Of a stretch of DNA of 64,000 nt, positions 56,614 to 64,000 are shown piece after piece. Under the pieces are notes generated by a model, which did not search any database, was not told the origin of the DNA, and saw only the letters and a list, made by a program, of their open reading frames with translations. Origin of the DNA: Spirodela intermedia (lineage: Eukaryota; Streptophyta; Magnoliopsida; Alismatales; Araceae); contig LR746266.1 of the NCBI GenBank assembly GCA_902729315.2, positions 6,378,259-6,442,258 of the forward strand, given 5' to 3'. Numbering within the stretch: the first letter of the stretch is position 1; every line of letters starts with the position of its first letter. The position numbers and the translations under genes were made by a program.

Positions 56614-59600
56614 TCAGAAAACGGGGCATCCGTCGACTTCAATCCCCTTGGCGGTGGGGCAAGTGGCGAGCTCGCAGTGCTCGCCGCCCGTGCCCCACCA
56701 GTCCAGGCCTTTGTTCTCCAGTCCCACGGAAAAGTAGAGCAGCACGCCCATGAACGCCACGCCAGCGTCGAGCGCGGCGGAGAGGACGTAGTTGTACCTC
56801 TGCCACCACCTCTTGCGGTAGCGGAAGACGAAGAAGTTGAACACCGTTCCCACCGCTACCCAGGCGGTGTAGTTGAGGGCGGTGGCGGGGGGCATGTAGG
56901 CCGTTGCGCCCAGCAGCACGGGAAGGTTAATGAGCTTGATCCAGCGCTGGCGGGGAAACTTCTTGTGGAAGAGCCACACGACCACCGGTCCTAGGGCTCC
57001 CCCGAGGAAGAACCAGTTGAGCGCACCGTAGCTCCCCAGCGGCCCGAAGATGCGCCGGGGACCGACGAGGCCCCAGATGACCGATGCGTCGAAGAAGACC
57101 CGATCGCCGGGGCACGTCCAGGGGCTGTTGGGCGGCAGCAGCTCGTCCTGGCAGATGTTCTCGACGGATTCCAGCAGCCACCATGCCACGCCGAGGTTTA
57201 TGGTCCCCGCCACGATCGTCCCTATGAACTGAGGCGGCAGCACCTTCAGCATCAGCTGCCCGGTCGAAAAGCAGAGATCATTCGCCGGCAGGTGAGAAGA
57301 GTTCAGGGCGTACCTGCACCAGGAACATCGACCTGGGGGGGATCTTCATGTAGTGGCCAAGCTTGAAATCCGCGAGGAAGGATATCGCTTGCGTCATGCT
57401 CATGTACCCATAAACCTTGAAGCACACGTTCGCTATGGGCCTCCCCGGCAGGATGACGCCCATGACGTACTCGGTTATAATGTTCAGCCCCGGCGTCTGA
57501 TCCATGCAAATAAAACGAAAATAAAATAAAGGAACGTTCGCATCTCATGCGGGGATAGACACCCCTATATTCTTGAGGAGCTCATTGTTTTCATTTGCCA
57601 TTTCCTACTCACCAGAGAAGACATGCACGTGAGGAGTCGATGATAGAGACTGCCCATACCTGATTGGTCGTCGCAGTGATGATGGAGATGGGGAGGGTGA
57701 ACGCAAACGCCATGAAGCAGGCGAGGATGAGACCCCACCAGGGCAGCTGAACCTCTTCTTTCAGTACAGTGCAGAGGATGAGGGAGATCACGACAGTCGT
57801 TCCGAGCAGAGAATAAAACCACCATCCCGGTATGTCCTCGTACACCCTCATCAATCGCGTGTGGATATCCTCCTTGTTCTTGTACGATGCTCGCATCCGG
57901 GCATATATTTCCCTGCACGTTACACACAGCTCAGAATTTCCAACGAGGTACTCGCAGAAAACAATGGCCAAAGGGAAGGGGGGTGCGGGGAGGGGTTGCT
58001 ACTTGAGGCGTACCTTCCGTAGAAAAGCCCGACGTGGGACAAAGTGGAGGATATGGTGGCGAACCCGAAACCGTACGTGAGAGCGAAGAACATGCTCAGG
58101 GAGATGCGGCCCTGCTTCTCGTATGCCGGCATGTCTATCTCGAACTTGTCGTTGACAATGGCCGATATGTTGTATCGACCGCCGTCGCTGGTGAACAGGT
58201 GGGAGGAGAAGATGGGGAAGTTCTTCGCGCTGTACAGGTTCAGTCCCCAGTAGCACAGCGGGATGACGACGTACAAGATGATGAAGAATCCGATGAATAC
58301 GTTGACGATGGCGAAGAAGGGGCTGACGAGGGGACTGAACAGGAAGGCGGCGACAGCGGACCAGTCAAGGGTGAAAGCCCCCAGGCCCAGACCCCTCATG
58401 CCGGAGCCGAGCTGCTGGGCGGTGACGGACTTGGAGAACACCCAGCAAACCCAGGAAACGCTCGTCAGTGTGGGGAACAGGTACCCTGGGACGGCGTACC
58501 AACCGAAGCTGCAGAGAAAGGCGATGAGGAAAAACTTGGCCCTCGACATTCGGCGCCGCTCCTTCTCGTGCAAGGCCCTGCATGCACCGCGAAATACCTC
58601 CCAAAGTTATGACACCCGCAACCAAGCTTCCCCCGCCATGCAGTATTGTCCATGCTCCCGAACGAACGGTCAGCAGGTCTAATATTTGGTCTTCTTAGCA
58701 GCTCTAAGAGGTTCCAGATAATACCGAGAGCGGACCCTATCTCATCCATTCCTGCCTTCACCCTCCCAGTAAAAGATGGACGTAAGTAAATTGTGTGTGT
58801 GTGTGTGTGTGTGTGGGGGGGGTGTATTCTCCGCTGTGAAGAAGAAGAAGAAGAAGTAACGATTGATGACTTGGCCCGATACGAGTGGCGTAGTCTGCAG
58901 TCGTGAGAGAAGGAGACCCTGCAGTTGACTGGCATAACCCACACTCTGATTTGTGGAAAACGACAAGTGGAGAAGTGTGAACGGGCGGACAACAAGTGAT
59001 AAGGAGGATGTGAAGTCAACTTTTGGGCTTTGAAAGATGTTGGAGGGTACTCCGTTCAAGGGGGTGGGGGGAGGGCGGCACTTAAAGTCAGTGAGAACGA
59101 CCTCGCGCCCACAGTCATCAGAATCTCAAGAGTTGATGTTGACGAGTACCCGGTTGGAGTGTTTACAGAGGAGGGATGATCAGCCGCAGCAATCACCGCA
59201 ATAAAGGATCGCGTATGATGCTACCGGGAGGAAGAAAGAGCGAGGTGAACGTACCGGAAAAGGGAAACCTGGACGAGTGTGCTCGGCCACCACATGTGCC
59301 CCGGCTCTACCACGTATTTCCTCAGCAGCCCCGCCCATCCGTAGCCCAGCACCTGCCGCCGGCCAGGGTCCGCCGCGAGCCGCGGCGTAGGAAAGATCAG
59401 ACATTGTCAGTTCGTGTGTTCCGGTTTGTTCGCGATTCGGTGAAATATCGGCAGCGGAGATGAAGAAAAGATTAAAAAAAAGGAGAGTGCGCGGGGAATG
59501 AATCGACTAATCGGGAAGCATACGGGAGGGAAAAAGAGGAATACCGATCCGATCCGGTCCGTCCCGGACGAGGACACGAGAATTGGAAGAAGAGGAGCCG

Positions 59601-60164
59601 GGGACGAGGGCATTCAGACTGTGGGAAACGTACCTGGGTGCTGACGATGAGGATCCAGCCGGCAATGAAGGAGATGTTGCGCTTGTAGAAGGCCTTGATG
59701 ATGGTGACGATGCCCACGGCGTAGGCAGAGCCGTTGCCGAAGGCGTAGCCGGCGTTGGCGAAGATGGAGATGAGGACGTGCTCCTTCATGTTGAAGGGCC
59801 CGGGGTTGAGGGAGAAGAGCCGATCGCCGAAGCCCGGGAGGGGGAACTTGGTGCGGGGGAGGACACGCGCGAGGAAATGACCGATGGGGAGCGAGGCCAC
59901 CTGGACCGAGATCTGGGTGATGATGAGCGGCTCGGTGCGGTAAGCGAAGAACTGGTTCAGGAAGGACATGAGCGCGCAGGAGAGCAGCCCAATGAACCAC
60001 ATCCGGAAGGTCCACACGGGGAGGGAGGGGTCATCGGTGGTGGCGACGGTGAGGCGGACCTGCTCGATCGGGGATATCTCCTCCTCCTCCTCCTCCGCTG
60101 TCGCCGTCCCACCGTGGGCTTTCTTCTCCACGTCCAGAGAAGAGCCCCCCGTGGCCATCGTCAT
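56614..60164 (-). CDS. OPT: Oligopeptide transporter (OPT family, PT clade)
   Basis: Proton-coupled importer of small peptides or glutathione/metal complexes; a plasma-membrane location is expected from the family. Exons (minus): 59634-60164, 59255-59352, 58014-58577, 57660-57912, 57314-57496 and 56614-57255. They total 2271 bp (756 aa) in frame, within the family range. The signature NPG motif is at about residue 120 ([12 protein letters not shown]) and KIPPR at about 533 ([10 protein letters not shown]), both hallmarks of the peptide-transporting OPT clade. Many hydrophobic segments follow, with the last ([15 protein letters not shown]) near the C-terminus. The N-terminus is acidic ([15 protein letters not shown]). 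The first ATG is 60164; the next, 60158, has a better start context and would remove two residues. It is divergent from the serine hydroxymethyltransferase gene. Confidence 0.95.
58793..58813. repeat. GT microsatellite in transporter intron 2
   Basis: A (TG)n run followed by seven or more G, inside the intron between transporter exons 2 and 3. An (AAG)n run lies just to its right (about 58841-58855). Confidence 0.9.
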
Positions 60165-61491
60165 AGAGATCAGCACTGCGGGGGCGAGGTTGCGGTGAGT
60201 GGAGGGGAGTGTGCTCGGAGGCGTCTTCCCGGCCTGGCTCCCAGTTTATTGAGCTTTATTCTGTCTCGACACACGGCAGCGAAGAAGAGGGAGGGAGATC
60301 CGGAGGGGGTGGCTGGCTCCTCCCGATGAGCGAAAATTCCATAATACTCCTATCTTCTCAGAGCAAATAGAAATAGGGGGACGGGTCATGCATTCCTGGA
60401 GTATCGGTCGAAGCGGATCTCGCGAGCAGGCCTGGCGGAGCGAGCGGGTCTTGGGGGATGCGTGGTCAATGATGAGCGGATCCAACCTGGAGCTCGTCGC
60501 GTTGACCGGGTGGGTGGGGCCTCGGGGGGGTGAAATTGTAATATGACCTCCTACCGGGGTCTCAGAATGGGGCTCGGCTCAGTTCGGTCAGCGCCGGGGG
60601 AGCTCTGACCACCTCCGCCCCCGCCCCCCCCCTTCATTAAAGAGGAGCCTCCTTCCCTCGAATTATGGAGACCACCCCGGCTCGGGCCGGCCCGGCCCGG
60701 CCCGATCCGATGTTGGGCCCAACTATCCCCGGGCCAAACGTTATGAATGGGCCCGAAGCGAGGAACCGGCCCACAAGGCAGTCTTCACCTGTATATCGAT
60801 CAAACAGACCGGCAACTGGTGACTGGAAGGCTCCATCCATCTAAACGAACTAACTAACTAACTAAGATCACCACTCTCTTGCACGGCGACTAAACCAAAT
60901 TTGCTAATATTGACGCAATCGAGCGTATAAATGAATGAATGAATAAATAAATTAAATAAGGACAAATTATTATTGTGATGTGAATTGTGGAGGAGATCTT
61001 ATCTTTACTGGGCGGGTTTTGGATGTTCGTGGGAAAGAATTGTGGTGGTGGGCAGCTCTGTGGATAGGCCGCGGGTGGCTGCCGTTTGGATTGGGTTGGT
61101 GACGCCTCGCCTTCCTCGTCGTCCTCGTCACCTGTGGTCCGGATCTCGAGACGTAGTGCTCACTATTCACACGTGCGTACGATACGAGGGAGCCACGGGC
61201 AGTGTGGGTGGATGTTGGGCCCACCACCGCCCGCATCTCGCTCGCTCGCTCGCTGTCTCCGGCCGCAGGTTTATTTTCATATCTTTCATTTATTTTATCG
61301 TCACATTCCTTTTATTTATTTTATTTATTTTATTTTTTATTTTTGAGCGGGTGGGGGTGGGAGCGGAGGGGCGGGTATTGGACGGTGGTAGTGGTCTTTA
61401 GGTGGTGGTGGTGGTGGCTCTTCTTCGCCTCTGCAGAGTCGCGCTCTCGTCGCCATCGCGCAAGGTGATCGAGCGCGAGTGGTCGGAAGAG
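60165..61491. promoter_or_regulatory. Divergent promoter region, OPT and SHMT
   Basis: This 1.3-kb stretch serves both start regions. It contains a CCCGG-rich part around 60680-60705, (GAAT/AAAT)n near 60930-60960 and a TTTAT-rich stretch (61265-61345). It ends with a GTGGTGGTGGTGG run at 61402-61414, shortly before the SHMT ATG. No clear TATA box is seen for SHMT. Confidence 0.45.
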
Positions 61492-64000
61492 ATGGCCACG
61501 GTGACGGCTCTCCGGAAGCTCTCCTCCGCCGCCGGCGCCGCCGGCGTGAGGTCCCTCGCGCGGCCCGGGCTCTTCAATGGTGGCTCCCTATATTACATGG
61601 TGAGCGCCGGGGATTCCTTTCTTCTTCAACTTCCTCTTTTTCTTACTCCTCTCTACCACCCGAGCTCCGTACCCTGCTTCTTCCTCGTTCCCGATTCTCC
61701 ACGATGGGAGGGAGGATCGGGACGACGATCGACAAGTGCTGAATCTGCGATGACACTTGGTATCCCCGCCTCGCCTGACCCTCTCTGTCTTTTTTCATCC
61801 GCAGTCGTCGTTGCCACACGAGGCGGTGCAGGAGAAGCCGAGACCTCACGTGACGGTGAGTTACGCTCGTTGTCTTCATGTTCCTTCTCTCTTCATGCAC
61901 TTCAGCGCCCGCTCACGCGAGTGGAGTCGTGAATTCCGAATGACTTCCGCTGCTGGTCGTCTTGGATTGATCTGGAGGCGTTTTATGATAATGTAGTGGC
62001 CGAAGCAGCTTAATGCCTCGCTGGAGGAAGTGGATCCGGAGATGGCGGATATCATCGAATTGGAGAAGGCCAGGCAATGGAAGGTGCCCCTCACCAGATG
62101 CATTCCTGCATTTGTTCTTGTTCTCTGCTGCCCATTTTCTTCGAGCTAGTTAGTCGAATTCTGTGATGTCGAGCGTAAATGACCTTCGTCCCATATTACT
62201 CTGGATTTGTTTCTTCTTACCCGAGAACCTTTTGAAAACTCTTCTCTCTTCCTCGATTGAGTAATCGCAACGTCTCTGGTTTCTTGATCCACTCTGTTTT
62301 TCTGCTCTGTCATGCGAGAGTTAAAGGTGGCGTAGCGTGAATGGAAGTTACTTACTCTTATATCCTTCGTTTCTTTCAATGAAGGGACTAGAACTCATTC
62401 CTTCAGAGAATTTCACGTCGTTGTCAGTGATGCAAGCGGTAGGATCCGTCATGACCAACAAGTACAGTGAAGGCTACCCAGGTGCAAGATACTATGGTGG
62501 AAATGAGTACGCAACGCACCTCTTTACCGGCTTGGAATATTTGAGTTGCATTCCAAAATGAGCATACTTTGATTATTTAATGAGTGGCTTAGTCACTTTG
62601 TGGAATTTCAGTTCCTTTTACTGATTACCAGCTTTGGCTTCTTCTCAGGTATATCGACATGGCGGAAACGTTATGCCAGAAGCGTGCTTTGGAAGTTTTC
62701 AGACTGGATCCTGCAAAATGGGGAGGTACAATGAGCAAATCGTTCACTTTCATTCTACTAAGCTTGGAGTTCCCCAATGAAGTGCTCACTACAGTGTGCT
62801 TTCATTTTCAGTGAATGTTCAGCCATTATCAGGATCGCCTTCTAATTTCCATGTGTACACCGCCCTCTTGAAGCCTCATGAGAGAATCATGGCCCTCGAT
62901 CTTCCTCACGGTGGACATCTTTCTCATGGGTATCAGGTGCAAAAGGATCCCTATGCAGAGTTTTGTAGAAGTTCTTTTTACTAAGGTTCTCCAATGGTTG
63001 CAACTGGTGGACCACAGTAGCTTGTATATATTGATTGATGTCAAGTAAAAGAATATAAAATAAAAATTCGGAAGGAACATTCATGGTTTAATACGCCCAA
63101 GGTGGATTCCTAAAGTTATGGCAGTGACCTTCCTCTCCCAACCTACTGGTTCTATCTTATTTTTCAGCAGGGTTGTGATATGTTGGAAAACATCATTCCT
63201 ATTTCATCTTTTATTTGCGGCTGGGTCAGAGTTTATCTGGTTATGCTTATTGGTCGCTGTAATGCTGAATTTGTGGGTGTCTTCTAAATCCGTCTTTTCT
63301 TGTTAATTGTCATATAGGAACTGGACATAAAGCTTTACTAATTGTAATGAATAAAACGCTCAATGCCAATATCTAACGAAACTGCTCTCTAAAGTTTCTG
63401 TTATCGTGTGTGAAAAATTCTCCACGAAGATCCAGTACACTTGCCTCCTCTGTTCTCAAGTGACACATTTTCACTGGACAGCAGTTTGCCTGCTCCCAAA
63501 AGTAGGAAACTGTAGAATTCCAAAGTGCTACCATGTTGGATGTGTTTGACGCATTTTGTATTAAGAAGCAGTTCTTGTGTCTACGATGCTGCATGATAAA
63601 GTTTTTGTATGGTCAAACTGTAATCGGACTGTTACATTTTTGTACGTAGTGTTTGGCCCAAAGAGTTGTACCAAATGACGCAGAAGTATCAATTATTTGC
63701 TTCTTTTCTTTAGAATATCTATTAAAAATGTGCTTTGTGCATCCTTTTTCTCTTGAAATATCTTGTCAGCTCATTTGTGCCCTCTGTCTGGGATCTCTGA
63801 GTTACTTTTAAAGTTATGATTCCACAGATTCCCGTTTGGATTGTCATTTTTCTTTTTTTCTATTCTCGTTTCAGACGGATACCAAGAAGATCTCTGCTGT
63901 ATCCATATTTTTCGAGACAATGCCGTACAGGCTGAATGAGAGCACTGGATACATTGATTATGACCAGGTAACCTAATGTTTTCGCATTGTATTCGTTCTG
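61492..64000 (+). CDS. SHMT: Serine hydroxymethyltransferase, mitochondrial (5' part)
   Basis: PLP enzyme interconverting serine and glycine with tetrahydrofolate; the mitochondrial form works with glycine decarboxylase in photorespiration. Exons seen: 61492-61599, 61805-61855, 61997-62083, 62385-62506, 62649-62725, 62812-62936 and 63875-63967; phases match and the last ends DYDQ/GTAACC. The N-terminal ~35 residues ([20 protein letters not shown]) are Arg/Ser/Ala-rich, as in mitochondrial presequences. Family motifs follow: [102 protein letters not shown]. The PLP-binding lysine and C-terminal two thirds lie beyond the window. Intron 6 is unusually long here (938 bp). Confidence 0.95.

Noticed and set aside
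56488-60329. Several long plus-strand acidic frames opposite the oligopeptide transporter
   Set aside because: They are antisense shadows of the transporter exons, Glu/Gly/Val-rich and without motifs.
1-64000. CRISPR arrays, operons, riboswitches, bacterial or organellar gene clusters
   Set aside because: The DNA is plant nuclear: introns, LTR elements and eukaryotic gene families throughout. No spaced identical repeats and no rRNA or tRNA gene were recognised.

Overview
The window is nuclear DNA of a seed plant, most likely a non-grass monocot. All genes have short GT-AG introns with family-typical exon boundaries. LTR retrotransposons and long GA/CT microsatellites fill the spaces between them. 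The monocot inference rests on an AGL17-clade MADS-box gene whose exon 3 carries a near-match to the target site of miR444, a microRNA described only in monocots. The species cannot be named from this sequence.

Layout. 1-640: decayed Ty3/gypsy gag. 1023-6074: a complete Ty1/copia element (minus strand) with two 294-bp LTRs, PBS, PPT and a near target-site duplication; its gag-pol has three nonsense codons and one frameshift. 6.3-23.0 kb: an array of cinnamyl/mannitol-type alcohol dehydrogenase (CAD) units on the minus strand. It holds two apparently intact five-exon genes (7720-10349 and 19899-23029), an orphan broken first exon (19045-19165) and repeated flanks. The middle unit has been replaced by about 8 kb of AT-rich, decayed retroelement DNA containing a large inverted repeat and a gypsy reverse transcriptase remnant. 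23.3-27.1 kb: a 15-exon rhamnogalacturonate lyase gene (minus). 29.9-34.3 kb: a 12-exon BTB/POZ protein gene of the Arabidopsis At2g30600 type (plus). 34.5-37.1 kb: a 5-exon TRAF-type zinc-finger gene, tail to tail with it (minus). 37.2-41.4 kb: AT-rich decayed LTR-element DNA. 41.4-46.1 kb: no gene I can support. 46.2-53.5 kb: an AGL17-like MADS-box gene with a 4.6-kb first intron (plus). 55.4-55.8 kb: a small intronless gene of unknown function (minus). 56.6-60.2 kb: a 6-exon oligopeptide transporter gene (minus). 61.5 kb to the window edge: the first seven exons of mitochondrial serine hydroxymethyltransferase (plus), divergent from the transporter.

The genes do not form an operon-like pathway. 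The only functional theme is that the CAD pair and the rhamnogalacturonate lyase are both cell-wall or phenylpropanoid related and lie on the same strand about 250 bp apart. I built the exon models by hand from protein similarity to known families, splice signals and phase continuity. Every multi-exon model reported as intact stays in frame from start to stop. I found no undescribed molecular system. The most notable structures are the patchwork CAD array with a sharply bounded, almost identical 2.06-kb block, the asymmetrically decayed inverted repeat beside it, and the candidate miR444 site.
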